A stretch of DNA of 64,000 nucleotides from Notospermus geniculatus (Eukaryota; Nemertea; Pilidiophora; Heteronemertea; Lineidae). Under the pieces are notes generated by a model. That model saw only the letters and a program-made list of their open reading frames with translations, was not told the DNA's origin and searched no databases. Location: positions 146,050 through 210,049 of the forward strand of contig NMRB01000631.1 of assembly GCA_002633025.1 (NCBI GenBank). The letters run 5' to 3'. Position numbers and translations under genes: made by a program. Below are positions 46,007 to 57,438 of the stretch, piece by piece. The number at the start of each line of letters is the position of its first letter. Position 1 is the first letter of the stretch.

Positions 46007-46252
46007 CATGGACCGATTTAATAGACGTTTGCTAAGCAAACCATTGGTTCCACCAAAAATAGATAGGCATGCGAAAAGTGTACAACTAAATTTTCACCAA
46101 AAAGTCCTGTTTGGATGAATAGTAAGCGCTATACAGAGCTTAGAAAACGGGGCTTCTTGGTGAAAAATTTAGTTGAACATTTTTCGCACGCCTATCTACT
46201 TTTGGTGGAACCAATGGTTAGTTTAGCAAATGTCTATTAAACCGGCCCGTGT
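46007..46252. mobile_element. Palindromic MITE
   Basis: ATGGACCGATTTAATAGACG on the left is mirrored by GTCTATTAAACCGGCCCGT on the right. The arms continue through GCTAAGCAAACCATTGG, TTCCACCAAAAATAGATAGG and AACTAAATTTTTCACCAA with their mirrors. Arms are about 95 bases around a roughly 55-bp centre. No coding. Confidence 0.8.
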
Positions 46253-46919
46253 ACCTTTTGTATATTGTCCACAGTGATGTCGTGGGAGTAAAAAAGCAGC
46301 CAACTGTCTCGCTCTCCCTGAGAACCTTATTACATCAAAGATAAAGAAATACGCTACTTCATGTGCAAGTAAGGGATAGTCAGTGACCCCTGACAGTTTC
46401 GATTCAGCGAGGGGGAGTTTTGTATCTCATCAAAGGGTGGATACATGTACTTTGTCTGATATTTTTTTACGTGTGTATATTTATAGTAAATGATTGTACT
46501 TTCATGTCATTTGGTCTATATTGTATCCGAATTACACTCCTTCTGCGAACAAATGTTCTAGCTCCTTCACTTTCATCTCATTGAATGTATTGTACAAAAT
46601 GCGAACAAAAGTTACATAATGGTATGACAATAAAAGTATGCAGGGATAGGGGATAAAGTGTAATCGTCTCTTCCAATAATCTCTTATAATCAATCAATAG
46701 ACTAATACAGTGGGTGGGGTAACCTGACGCAGAATTTCTATGCTCAACTTCATTCCCAATATTTTTTGGAGCTCATGGATGATGTTCACCGATAGTTTCC
46801 TGTAAGAAATATCTTTCAGCCAAATGTTTTCAAAGTCCTTGCGGACAGACAGAGTCCAATGAGTTTATCCTGATTCCAGTGAAGGAAGTCCAGATTCACA
46901 GTTGGTATCGATGTCAGGA
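46253..46919. other. No recognisable feature
   Basis: AT-rich DNA without a supported frame or repeat partner. Confidence 0.35.
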
Positions 46920-47061
46920 GGGAGGTTTAGAAATCAAACGACAAACGTTAACGACAACGTATTTTTGTACCGAAAATGCAATATAAAATCTGGGGAATGT
47001 GTAGTATGAAAAATATCGTTGTCGTAAAGTTTACGTTTATCGTTTGATTTCTAAACCTCCG
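46920..47061 (-). mobile_element. GGGAGGTT MITE, copy 2
   Basis: A 142-bp copy in reverse internal orientation relative to 17945-18093. Ends GGGAGGTTTAGAAATCAA and TTGATTTCTAAACCTCCG. TA is preserved on the right (47062-47063) but not on the left. The core AAATGCAATATAAAATCTGG is shared with the 56411 copy. Confidence 0.9.
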
Positions 47062-47508
47062 TATTAACTTGGAGACGGTAGTTGATGACAAAAAGCGTGT
47101 TTATTTGTCACAAAACCACTTACAGAATAGCCTTTCAATACCCGTTATCGGGCCAACCTGTGCGTGTCTAATGCGCATTTTATCACGATCGTTACAACCA
47201 CACATCGTGGAAACAAATATTTCAATACACTGACAATGCGCCTTTCTGCATTACTCAAACAGTCAGTAATGCATCAGAAATGGTGAGCAATGTTCCGGCA
47301 TACTAAATCGGTCTTAAAGACATACTAACTGTTAAACCCATAACACGCAAACTGTATTCAATATCGTATCGTGGTATCTATTTCAGTCAATAACTGTGAC
47401 TCGTGTTCTGAGGATTTGATTAAGGAAGGATACCATGTTGGTTGCTGAACTTTGTCGCTGCAACCATACATTTTCAATAGGCTTTCGAAAAAGGAAAAAA
47501 ACGCATTA
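47062..47508. other. No recognisable feature
   Basis: No supported frame or repeat partner. Confidence 0.35.
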
Positions 47509-47919
47509 GGAAGGTTTCACAAATCTGACGAAACACGATTTGTACGAAATACGAAATTCAACTTCATTTCCAGGACCTAGTGTATTTCTGGAGATGGTTG
47601 CTACCACAAATGTCCCTGCTGCGAGTGCGTCTTTTACATGTAGCATAGCATGTAAGACCGAGAGGGTTATGGTGCATCTTGAATTTTTAAATTTCTACTT
47701 CGTATCTACGAAGTGGAGACGAAAGATGAATTTCAAAGTTTAATATACATGTACATCGTAAACCGTTACTCTATCGGTCTAACGTCATACGCTAAAAGAC
47801 GCTCTTGCAGCAGGCGATATTTGTGGTACCAAACATCTCCGGATATACATTACGTCATGGAAATGAAGTCCAATTTCGTATTTCGTACTACATGTTTCGT
47901 CAGATTTGTGAAACCTAAC
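47509..47919. mobile_element. Long-TIR TA MITE family, copy D
   Basis: A 411-bp copy with ends GGAAGGTTTCACAAATCTG and CAGATTTGTGAAACCTAAC, flanked by TA. Inner blocks (GATGGTTGCTACCACAAATG, GAGTGCGTCTTTTAC, GCTAAAAGACGCTCTTGCAG) match copies A-C 20 kb away. Frames at 47540 and 47713 are repeat-derived. Confidence 0.9.
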
Positions 47920-48100
47920 TATTGCCGAAATATACTGTGTTTTTACAGTGTAGCAGTGAAAAAGCCACCTTGGAACACATCCTAACTAATGGGGGGGGGG
48001 GGGGGNTTAGCATGAGGTCCAGCTCAAAACCTTCCCAGCAGTCGTAACTTTCTAACAAACCTTTGGGAAGAAATGGTCGACATGCAGTAGGCCTACTCGT

Positions 48101-48349
48101 TTGCTTAATTCCTTAGGCATCCTAACCAATGATGATGTTGTTTTGTACGATTCCTATCCATTTCATCTTCTGAACCATGGTCAAATTTCCAAGCGGCTCA
48201 AGGAAAGAAAACTCAGATGGTTCGAGAGAAGATTTCCCAGGTGGTACAACTATTATTACAAAAACCCTTTGAAGACGAATTGCGTGCTGTTTTCAGCCTC
48301 AGTCGAACGAGATAGTGACATTTCAGATGAAAAATTAATTATGATGTGA
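48101..48349 (+). CDS. Possible coding exon, product unknown
   Basis: An 82-codon frame. Within it an acceptor (AATTCCTTAG) and a donor (TTCCCAG|GTGGTA) bound about 45 codons containing DDVVLYDSYPFHLLNHG and SKRLKERKLRWFERR. The basic and aromatic composition is coding-like. No domain is recognised and no neighbouring exon was found. A chance frame remains possible. Confidence 0.22.
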   Translation: MLNSLGILTNDDVVLYDSYPFHLLNHGQISKRLKERKLRWFERRFPRWYNYYYKNPLKTNCVLFSASVERDSDISDEKLIMM

Positions 48350-48929
48350 AAAAAGCAAACACAGGGAAAGTGTCTCGATATCCCGGAGTCACGAATATTG
48401 CAGCAGCTCCAATTATGTATGATTTTCCGGCTGGTGTTTTTCGATCCATTGGAGAAATACCTGTGTATGAAATACCATTGAATAAATGTACCAGGTGGCA
48501 ATAAATAAAAGTATCATATTTTATTGTTCTTCTTTCTTTATCTCATTTAAAGCACGACTGTATGCATTAGCTGACTCTTTCTCGCTCCCTACCTTGATAA
48601 GACTGGTCTCCTGTCCAACCTATGTATAGCTGGTAACAGCGAGGCTGGACTGATACCACGTCGAAGCAAAAATGGCCGCCATACATGTACCTTCATCACT
48701 TGAAGTTCAACGAGCTGTTATAGCGTGACTAGCCCTTCATCAGGTAAGGTAACATGCTTCAACTCATTCTTTTATGGGTAGCAACACTCTCAATACCTAA
48801 TTGGTAACTTAGATCATTCAATTTAGAGGAATTTGAACAGTCTTATCGAGCATGCATATATATATACGACGTTGCCCATCAAAGTTACGTCGGCCGTCGC
48901 GAGACACAAAACCTAACGCATACTATCGA

Positions 48930-49240
48930 GCTTTAACTTGGCTGGTCTCAACATCCAGTTCTTTAGACTCCCGAAAAAGTGCCGTCTTCTAAGTTAAGGT
49001 CCTCAACGGATCCCCATGGGATACGCTGAGGAAATGAAGGTTACTCCCTCTGGCCAAAAGTAGGATTTCTGTCTTCCACATTGGGCAATCCTGCAGGACA
49101 TGCTCTGATATCTGATCACCCAGTTGCAAGTCGCAACGCAAAATCAGCTTGAAAATCAATGGTGGATTCCCAGCTTTAGAGTTGCGGTGAGCCTCAGCGT
49201 CAACGAATGTGATGTGACGCCCGGCATTCTGCAACGGTTA
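48930..49240 (-). pseudogene. Frameshifted C-terminus of a non-LTR retrotransposon reverse transcriptase
   Basis: On the minus strand, CDLQLGDQISEHVLQDCP (49083-49140) matches the Cys/His tail found after reverse transcriptase in many animal non-LTR elements (C-x-n-E-H-x-L-Q-x-C-P). In another frame WPEG follows (49048-49059), as in the family's WPEG-x-T/S block. Then DPLRTLT-stop-KTALFRESKELDV (48950-49015) fits the usual LRRTA-F-x-x-x-x-L-V ending. Two frameshifts and an internal stop show that it is dead. The polymerase domain itself is absent. Confidence 0.6.
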
Positions 49241-49845
49241 ACCACTCCACAATCAGCATTAACTCGACAAAGTGAACCAGCCAAGCAGGTAAGGCAAGAC
49301 TATTGACCCATATTCGATTTCCTCTCACCAACCGGAAGATATTGGTAAATTGTGACACTGGGAAACAAGATTATATTTCCTCATGTTATTTATTGAATTT
49401 CACCATGATAACCCCCCAAGGGATTCAAAGGGACTCTCGAAGCAGCACGGATGCCAGTATCGTGACTATAGATGATCATTCTGAGAGATAGCCTGACAGC
49501 TACCTTTGTGACAGGTTGCATTAGGCATCTTCGATCTGATCAATGGCTTACCACCATTGGTTTGATGATTAGTATACCAAGAAAAGACTTTCTTCTGAAT
49601 ATTCAACTTTGAACAATTAAAGATGGAACTCAGGCTAACAACTAATCCGTTAAAACGCGATTCTGAAATTTTCCAATAATTGCTGAACCTCACACTTGAC
49701 GCAACGGATTCTTTCGGAAGTGGTCGTCATTAGGAAAGGCAAATAAAGACCACAGTGCATTATTTCTTGGATAGCAGACTTCGAAGTTTTTCATATTTTT
49801 ATGCACTGCAATAAAATTAATGTAGAAGCCAAATTTTGTTAGTGG
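49241..49845. other. No supported gene
   Basis: A donor-like AAGCAG|GTAAGG on the plus strand at 49290 follows a frame that is antisense to the reverse-transcriptase remnant, so I do not call an exon. Confidence 0.3.
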
Positions 49846-49929
49846 GTGATTTCAAATTTGGTGTTACCACGGTGTTTACAATGCATTAAATCATTGTAAA
49901 CACCTTGTTAACACCAACTTTGAAATCAC
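49846..49929. mobile_element. 84-bp hairpin MITE
   Basis: GTGATTTCAAATTTGGTGTT is mirrored by AACACCAACTTTGAAATCAC, and GGTGTTTACAATG is mirrored by CATTGTAAACACC. Eight bases lie between the arms. The nearly complete palindrome resembles minimal foldback MITEs. Confidence 0.7.
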
Positions 49930-51946
49930 TTAGTGTGTTATCATCCCACGCCAGATCGTGTCGGTGAGAATAAGACCACATGCTTGAATTTCGATTTTTG
50001 ATATTATGCCTTCTAAATAAAAAAAAATCAAATTAACTTCGATTAACTTAGAATCAATAGCGTGACCTTCGTGAAAACTTCTAAGAGAAAAACCGATCAT
50101 AGCCATTTCAATATCTCATTGGCTGTTGATGACTAGGCAATACTGCAACCACCATTGGTGGGAAAATGAACTCTGGGAGAAAGACACGATTGCACATTTT
50201 GTATTTCCTAGCTGGGATGACATACATTGTATAACAATGTTATTATTGGCAAAAAGTCCCTTAAATTGTGGTATATTCGCCTTTGCTCCGCTCATCAGTG
50301 TACAGTATACATGTAGCTCCAACGTTTTTGCCAGAAACGCAAAACGAACCTTCACCTCAACCTCGACCATTTTTCGCCTCTCAAAACAACGAGAGGAAGA
50401 CATTAAGAAAGTGGGCCACAGAACTGCCCCGAGGCATCAACGAAACGGCCACGTTTAAGAAATATTGAAGCGATGAAAATAATATCAGAGACAAGACACC
50501 TGGCAATTATCGGGCTGTTAAAATAACACGAGTTATTTTCTGCCTACTCCAGCTACTTAAGATGCAAATATAACGGAAAAATGCTTCTCTCGGAAAAGAG
50601 CAGCATTATCTTAAGTGTGTTATTGCAATATGGAATAATGTAATAGATCTGGATTTCAATTTATTTTTGTCCTCTCTCTGTTGCACTGTTGCGGTGTCGT
50701 TGTATCGATTCTACGGTTGTAATTGCTCTCATTAAGTGGGAAAAATTGACAGGAAAAGGCGCACTGGGCATGAAGGTCGCTGGTTTTGAAGCTCATGTTT
50801 CAAAAATCCATCAGAATCGATTAGACAAGTTTTGCCAGTTTGTTATGTTCTCCTCGCTGCGCTTGAAGAAAGTTGTTGAAGTTTGATTGATGTGTTAGTT
50901 TGGTCGAGAGGGGTCCTTTTATCCGACTCAACCTTCATATCTGATGAAAATGAATCAGCAAAAGTAGCAAGAGTGTTTTAGACAATGTTTGGTTTAGGTT
51001 CAGGGACAGAGTCGAACACAGCGAGGAAAGTAATGGCGATCACGGACCTTTAGATATTTATTTTATATTTATTCATATGTATTCATATATATTTATTCAC
51101 ATGTATTCATACATGTAATAAATCTTTAGATAGCAATATACATGTATATGGATGCATGTCGAATGCCCTGAGATCCGCCAGTTATCAGGCTATAAGATCT
51201 CAGAGAGAGAAGGCAGGAGTTATAACTTCCGTCCAAGTGGGAAGGTGGTTAGAATCCACAAGCAGCCTTTTCAATACCCTTATGAATTCGCCCGTTTTGT
51301 GGAGCGGAGCAAGCGAGCGAATTATAGCCTGCGTTAGGAAAACTAGAAGGCGTTAGGAGATGTACATGTACTCTCCAGCAACAAAATAAAAAAAACCCGA
51401 CCACGTGATAAATTTTTGACGAGAGTAAAGTTGTAGGACTAGCCAAATGTGTCTTCAATAATTTGTATCAAGAGTTCTTCCACGGATGACAAGAATATGC
51501 AAGCTGTGAAGATATTAATCCCATTTTTTCCATTGTCTTCTAGATTTCATCAGAAAAAATTCATAAAAAGCACATCGTCATTAAAAGGGTTAACACCGTG
51601 ATGAGTACTGTAGCTTATGGCGCCTGCCACACCCCCGGCATATTCTTCACATTTCTTTGATGTACACATGCCGATGGAAGCAAGCTAATTTTCATGCTTA
51701 ATAGTTAAAGCAGTTGATTACCATGTCGCTCGGGGCGATGTGGGGATTCTTATTGCTTCCTGCTGCAGTGGCTGTACTCATACGATACCGAAGGGCGGAA
51801 AAAGGTTGTTTTGCGTCTTTGAGGCGTGAAATGACTGGAAAAAGGCTCGATTACTGTTGTACCACAAAAGAAATGAAACGGTCCATGGACCATGTGCTCA
51901 CCTGGGTGAATGCACCAGAAGAAGAAACGACAAATGCTAAATCGAA
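49930..51946. other. No supported gene; AT-rich simple sequence
   Basis: Around 51058-51120 imperfect TATTCATATGTATTCATA-type repeats occur. Overlapping frames of similar size on both strands at 50116-50468 lack motifs. Confidence 0.35.
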
Positions 51947-52374
51947 ATGTTCCAGGTCCACCTGGTAGCCAAGCCAAGCGTCAGGTCAATAGCCCCCAGC
52001 AGTTGTGAAACTTGCCACCAAATAGCAAGATTTCGCACTTTGGGACCTCTGTGACCTTGAAAAGTAGGTCAAATCAAAAACACGTTAAATATCTCATGTA
52101 TCCTCCTTAGATGCACCTATGACAAAAATTTGGAGATGATCGAGTCATTTGTTCAGGAGATATTGCACTTTTTGTGTTTTCGGTTTGGGCCACCTAATGG
52201 CCAAGCCAAGAATCGAATCGGAGCGAAACTTGGTGTCTTAGGTCACCTGCCCTAGTGGTATACTTGAAGAAAGTTTCAGGTCAATAGCCCCAGCGGTTCC
52301 GAAACGTGCCCTGCTAACGGACGACGGCGACGACGGACGCTGTCACCGTAAGAGCTCACCGGATGAGCTAAAAA
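51947..52374 (+). repeat. Dispersed SINE-like repeat with duplicated CCACCTGGTGGCCA module, copy 2
   Basis: Same order as 11213-11698: TCCACCTGGTAGCCAAGCC, AAGTAGGTCAAATCA, TTCAGGAGATATTGCAC, then GGCCACCTAATGGCCAAGCC. CCCAGCGGTTCCGAAACG, ACGGACGACGGCGACGACGG and GAGCTCACC-GGATGAGCTAAAAA follow. The first module is shorter than in copy 1. Both copies are on the plus strand. Confidence 0.75.
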
Positions 52375-53549
52375 GGAACAGAGGCCTCCTGCATGCATCG
52401 GTTAATATTGCTGCCAGGCGAGATACGTGTAACGGTTGGCATAGCCTTGAGAAATGTAGCTTATGCGTGGGTGGCTTTCAAATGTACAAATGGAGAAAAC
52501 CGTTGGTGTGGAAACCAATGGAAAGAAACATAGGTGTGTATTAAAGTCAGACATTCGTGTGAGCTACCCTAGCCGTCGACTCGTGTTTTTGTTCGAAAAG
52601 GAGTAGAGAAAACCACGTGATGAAAGTGGCAGGCTTTCATGTGAAATAATCTTTCTGATGATCGACTCTGAAAATAGTATTTTATTCTTCCATTTTCAAC
52701 TGTTAGTGCTAACAAAATTTCTCGACTCTGTGTTTCGACAAGAACACAAATCGACGGCGAGGGTAGGCTCTCGTGAACGTATGACTTCAAGGAGAACGGA
52801 GGGTGAATCGTCGTGTAATGTTCAGCTGGCGAAGTAAAATCAGGGTGAACGCTTGGGGATTGGGGTTCAAGATTCTGATTGGCAGGTGTATTAGAGACGA
52901 TGAACGCTATGGATTTGACGACCTGAAATTTCTTCTCGTCGGCGTTCCTGCCCAGACTTTGCACACAGCGCAGTGTCCAATGTGAACATGCTGGCCCTGT
53001 ATGATACACAGGAGTACTTCCGCGAAGCTAGTTGTAGAAGTCACACAATGGCGGGATGGGAATCTGCCACAAACTTGTAGGCCTACTTCTTCCCCATAAT
53101 TCCTGGCTGAAGCTGTCGACAAACAAGCGATGACAGCGCCCGGGGCGAACTAAGCCTTCGTAAACAACGAGTGACTTTCGAAGCAAGGGTTTAGTTCTGA
53201 ATACAAAAGTATTACGGAGCAGCGGGGGCTGAAAGTGGGCGAGGCAAATAGGCTTGAAATGTTTTCCTCAGGCCAAATGCGAAAATTGTTATGCCACCCC
53301 AGCCCCACCCTACTTGAGAAATGCCCCGACAAGATTTTTTTCCTTCATTTTTCCAAAACCTTTCAGGTATGGTGCAGAAATTGCGAAAACAACATTGTCA
53401 CCGTTATATCTGATTACATGCAGATGCACTAGTAGAAAAATAGCAGTATTCATGTTTTCTTGTGAAATCTTGAGCTTGAAATTTTTATCTGTTCTGTATG
53501 CCTATGTTCTGATCACGCCTTACCAAGAACGCCACAATGATTAGATCAG
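52375..53549. other. No supported gene
   Basis: A 146-codon minus-strand frame (52569-53009) is the longest here. It lacks recognisable motifs and is overlapped by a plus-strand frame, so I leave it uncalled. Confidence 0.35.
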
Positions 53550-53681
53550 CAGGCCCGGATCCAGGGGGCGTGCCCCCCCCCCCATTTTTGGCAGAGCAAT
53601 GATTTTTTAGCAAAAAAAATATAATCAATTAAAAAAATCGAGTATTTTGCTCTCAGATGCCAGGAAACTGCACCTAACGCG
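53550..53681 (+). mobile_element. GGCGGATC-type element, copy 3, truncated at a gap
   Basis: CAGGCCCGGATCCAGGGGGC followed by a C run resembles the left end of the 17395-17530 element. Its right end, if present, would lie in or beyond the N run that starts at 53682. Confidence 0.5.
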
Positions 53682-53745
53682 NNNNNNNNNNNNNNNNNNN
53701 NNNNNNNNNNNNNNNNNNNNNNNNNNNNNNNNNNNNNNNNNNNNN
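53682..53745. other. Assembly gap (64 N)
   Basis: A run of N inside or next to a GC-homopolymer-containing element. Confidence 0.98.
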
Positions 53746-54906
53746 CAATACCACTCACTTCCTGCGCTCAGTCACTTTTGGTCAACTAAACGTTTGTCAG
53801 CTCTTGGGAAAACCAGACAACATATCCCAGTCACGACTTCGGCATATTGGGTTAGTTTACCGTCTGTCACGTCCATCCTAAAGGGTTAGGGTAGAAGTAA
53901 TGATTACTTATAGCCTGATGAAGGCAAATTAAAGGTTTCTTACGATCCCATCAGCTGCCATTGATTTGTCTCGCTTACAAAGGCAACAAGGTTGCTATGA
54001 AGGAAGATATTGGGGTGTTCCCCTGGTGACGCTCCGCCAAGAATACGAAGGAATGGTAAGCGATTAGGTAGGTAAATACGAGAAACGCTGTACTGGGAAA
54101 CGATCGTCCTCGCTGAACTTGTCATGCGGGGGAAGTCTGGAATGGAATGGAATCTAATCTAGATGTGCCAGAGATGGACAATGTAGCGACTTAGCCAAAG
54201 ATTTATGATGTAGGTTGCGAAGTATCCCTTGGAAATTCGTTGATGCGGAGACGCACGGCAACCAGAAATTGGTTCGATCGTGGAACGCAGGTGGGGAAAA
54301 TGCAGAACTCAGCGCTCTGACGATATGCACATGTCGGAGATGGACTGAGAGAGTGACAACTGCCGACAGAATTATTTCGGGACATCAGAGTTCTTTGTAC
54401 CTGTCAACCTCCGGTAGACATTTGTCTGTCGACGGAGAATCATCGGGAAAAAGGTTTACTCGGCGCGCACATCCGGACATACTGATCACTACATGTGCAA
54501 TTGTACATGTACATGTACATTACGGCGCTACAGACTGATTCCCGATTCCTGTAGAAGTTTTGGTACCTGTTGTCCTCCCCCGGAATGTCAACTCCTTAAA
54601 CTCTTATATTGGCTACACGGCTGTCGTACCGGGGGAAATCACCCGTCGAATTAACAGCCTAATGGATCCTATGATTGATGGGTGCTCGGATGGTTTGTGT
54701 ACGTATATATTGAGTGCATTATTCCTCTGCGCAGACTCGGGCAAGGTACATGTACTTGAGAAGGACCGAGACGTGATATTTTGAGCAAACTACCTGTCCG
54801 ATAACGACGTTTATGAAAGGGACACTCGTAAGTTTGACATAAGTACAACTTGAACTTGGAATCGCCTTTGGTATCGAAGCTGGAAGCATGAACGAATACA
54901 TGTCTG
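53746..54906. other. No supported gene
   Basis: A 107-codon plus-strand frame at 54215-54538 has no recognised domain. TACATGTACATGTACAT occurs near 54504. Confidence 0.3.
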
Positions 54907-55410
54907 AGAGTTTGGGATATAAAAACTCACAACAGAATGAGGTAGCACATATGTTTGGAGTTGCCCCCTTTAGGCACATCCACCCGTACCAAAAATGTAA
55001 AGAAATGGAGAAGTGACAAGGTACGAAAAAGGTGTCCGTTCGCCCCATCTGGACCTTCTTCAAGACTATAGCAACTGAAATGAATGTGACTATGGACGCT
55101 TCATCGCACTGGGTACCTTCTTCCCACGCGAATGGAGTCGTCATGCCTTCAGAGTTTTGGATAGAAAAACTCACAGACATGTGGTAGCACCAAAGCTATA
55201 TGTATATAGGTTTGGAGCTGCCCTTTCAGGCACATCCACCCATAACAAAAATGCTGAGATACATGTATAGAGAAGTGACAAGGTACGAAAAAGATGATTT
55301 TTCGGCCCACCTGGAACTTCTGCATTAGCGACTGACATGAATGTGACTATGGACGCTTCATCACACCGGGTACCTTCTTTCCACACGAATGGAGTCGTCT
55401 TCAGTGTTCT
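54907..55410. repeat. Tandem duplication with a 244-bp period
   Basis: Two units start near 54907 and 55151. Shared words include GGCACATCCACCC, GAAGTGACAAGGTACGAAAA, AATGTGACTATGGACGCTTC and GAATGGAGTCGTC. A partial third unit seems to start at about 55400. The minus-strand frames (54719-55180 and 55171-55416) share a peptide (DEASIVTF) because the DNA is duplicated. One frame reads through a complete unit, so coding cannot be excluded. Confidence 0.8.
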
Positions 55411-56410
55411 TTGCATTTTGATGAAGGCAAAACAGAAGGCTGTAATTCAATTGGGGTGCCCATTCTCTATAGAGGGATGACCACGACTGCCATAATCTAT
55501 TTTCGCCATCTTAAAACATCTTATGAGATGTCATATAATCTTATATTCCGACGGACAGACGTCTTTTTCCAATATCATAACGGTGTTTTGCCTACTCAGC
55601 AAGTTCCTCGCCATCACGCACAGCCATCGGGAATCGAAAATAAACAAGCCATCCAATGTCGAATGCTAACTGTCGTGTTTGCGGTTTATAGCACGGAGGC
55701 ACGCACCTGTGTCACTGATAAATACATAAGTAACGCGAATATTGATCATTAGGAAAGGGCAGGAGGGCCGAGGCTACAAATCACGACTCCTGGTTTATTT
55801 CATTGCGCCATTTTTTAAACCACAATGGGTAAAAAATGGATATGAATATCTAGTACTCTCATTAAAATATAAGAACTAACTGACCAAAACGATTCTTGAA
55901 ATTCTTCACTTCTTGAATTTAAGAATTGTCTTAAGATAACCGATCCGAACCGCCTGCCGTCCATAATCACGTTCTCTTCGATTCCAACACGCTGATTGGT
56001 CACAAAAAGAGCAATCAATGTTTGTTTTCGACCAATAAGCGCTTTTTCATCGGCTGCTTTTGAGACAATCACGTGATAATGGATAAACAACTGAAGCAAA
56101 CTATGTTGTGTTCCTCTATCATTGCCAAATATAGGGAAACGAAACCAACTGAATCACATCCATTTTCCTCAAAAGTCATTTGATATCACTATTCAATTAA
56201 TTAAGACTTTTTTAATTTGCTGACTAACATTCACATTGTGTAATTTCCTTAAGTCACTAACGATCGACTAGACAAACTCATGAAACATTGCCTGTTTTTT
56301 TCATTGTTTATTTGCTTTGGTTCTGGTTCCTTATTGAAAACGCATTCTGCGGATTGGCAGGTTTCATGTTCCCCATCGTCTTTACAATTAATGCATTCGC
56401 TTTGTGAATA
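55411..56410. other. No supported gene
   Basis: A 113-codon plus-strand frame begins at the edge of the tandem repeat and shows no motif. Confidence 0.35.
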
Positions 56411-56559
56411 CGGAGGTTGGGAAATCAAACGATAAACGTAAACGTTAACGACAACGTTATTTTTGTACCGAACATGCAATATAAAATCTGGTTAATGTGT
56501 AGTAGGAAAAATAACTTTGTCGGAAAGTTTATGTTTATCGTTTGATTTCTAAACCTCCC
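56411..56559 (-). mobile_element. GGGAGGTT MITE, copy 3
   Basis: A 149-bp copy with ends CGGAGGTTGGGAAATCAA and TTGATTTCTAAACCTCCC, flanked by TA on both sides (56409-56410 and 56560-56561). The core orientation matches copy 2 and is opposite to copy 1. Confidence 0.9.
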
Positions 56560-57001
56560 TAATATCTTCTGTGGGTTGGTGTTATACCTTCAGACTGGCC
56601 CGATAAAGACGCGCATGGGTTAGTGGCGACACAAGACTTACCCCGACAACGACACAGAGAACGGGATGGGATGATTCTCTGTTTGCAGGCTTCGTCATCA
56701 AAATTTGTCATGGTGCCGCATGGATAGATTTCATCTCGTCCGAGAATCGTCATAGGAAATCTGAAGTCATCATTTATTCAACAGACACCCAAGAATGACG
56801 ATAGCCTGACATACCGTTGTCGATTTCCGTCACGTCGTCGATTCCAATATCGGGGAAGAACGACCGCTAACAGAGAGATTACGTATCTCTCTGGGTCCAT
56901 ATTTATATCACACTTTGACTTAAGTATGTTTATGAATGTGGACCCAGACCCCCACTTCCACTTGAGTTAAACCGTTGGTCGATTTCAAAACTCATGACGT
57001 C

Positions 57002-57437
57002 AAAAAATAGGTTGCGCCAGACCCGGGAGAATCGAGCACAATAAGTTAGTTAAGACATGTTTCGTTCCCGGTTCGCCGATTTTTCGTTCAGATTTACTGG
57101 ACTACATGTAGAACACACATTTCCCAATTTCGAAGTGAATTTGAAAGCAGTACACTTATTGATAAATATCTATGATTTTTTATGAACATAATATGAAGTA
57201 ATGATTAACATGGCGGAATGTCAACTCGTTACCATGACAACGTGAGTTCCGGATCACGGATGGTTGCTCAGGAGATTTTTGCACGTTGCCATCTGGTGAA
57301 ATATGATTTGTTCCAATTACCAGAAGTTGTGATTTGTTGTGTTGTGTGGCTGGAGGTTACAGCAACTCAAATGACGATTAATGTGGATATAAAAGAGACA
57401 CTCGCCTGAAGGAAGTCACGATACCAAATGGGCAAAG
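57002..57437 (+). repeat. Direct repeat, copy 1, ending at a single N
   Basis: AAAAAATAGGTTGCGCCAGA through ACCAAATGGGCAAAG is repeated at 57439-57876 with only a few differences (such as CCCGGGAG/CCAGGGAG). It ends exactly at the N (57438). The 63-codon frame in it (57218-57409) is identical in the second copy. Confidence 0.95.
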
Positions 57438-57438
57438 N

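Noticed and set aside
52569-53009. 146-codon minus-strand frame
   Set aside because: No domain, no splice context, and plus-strand frames of comparable quality overlap it.
54215-54330. Second reverse-transcriptase tail related to 48930-49240
   Set aside because: Only about 25 bases (TTCGTTGATGCGGAGAC-like) resemble the remnant, and the diagnostic EHVLQ-CP block is missing.
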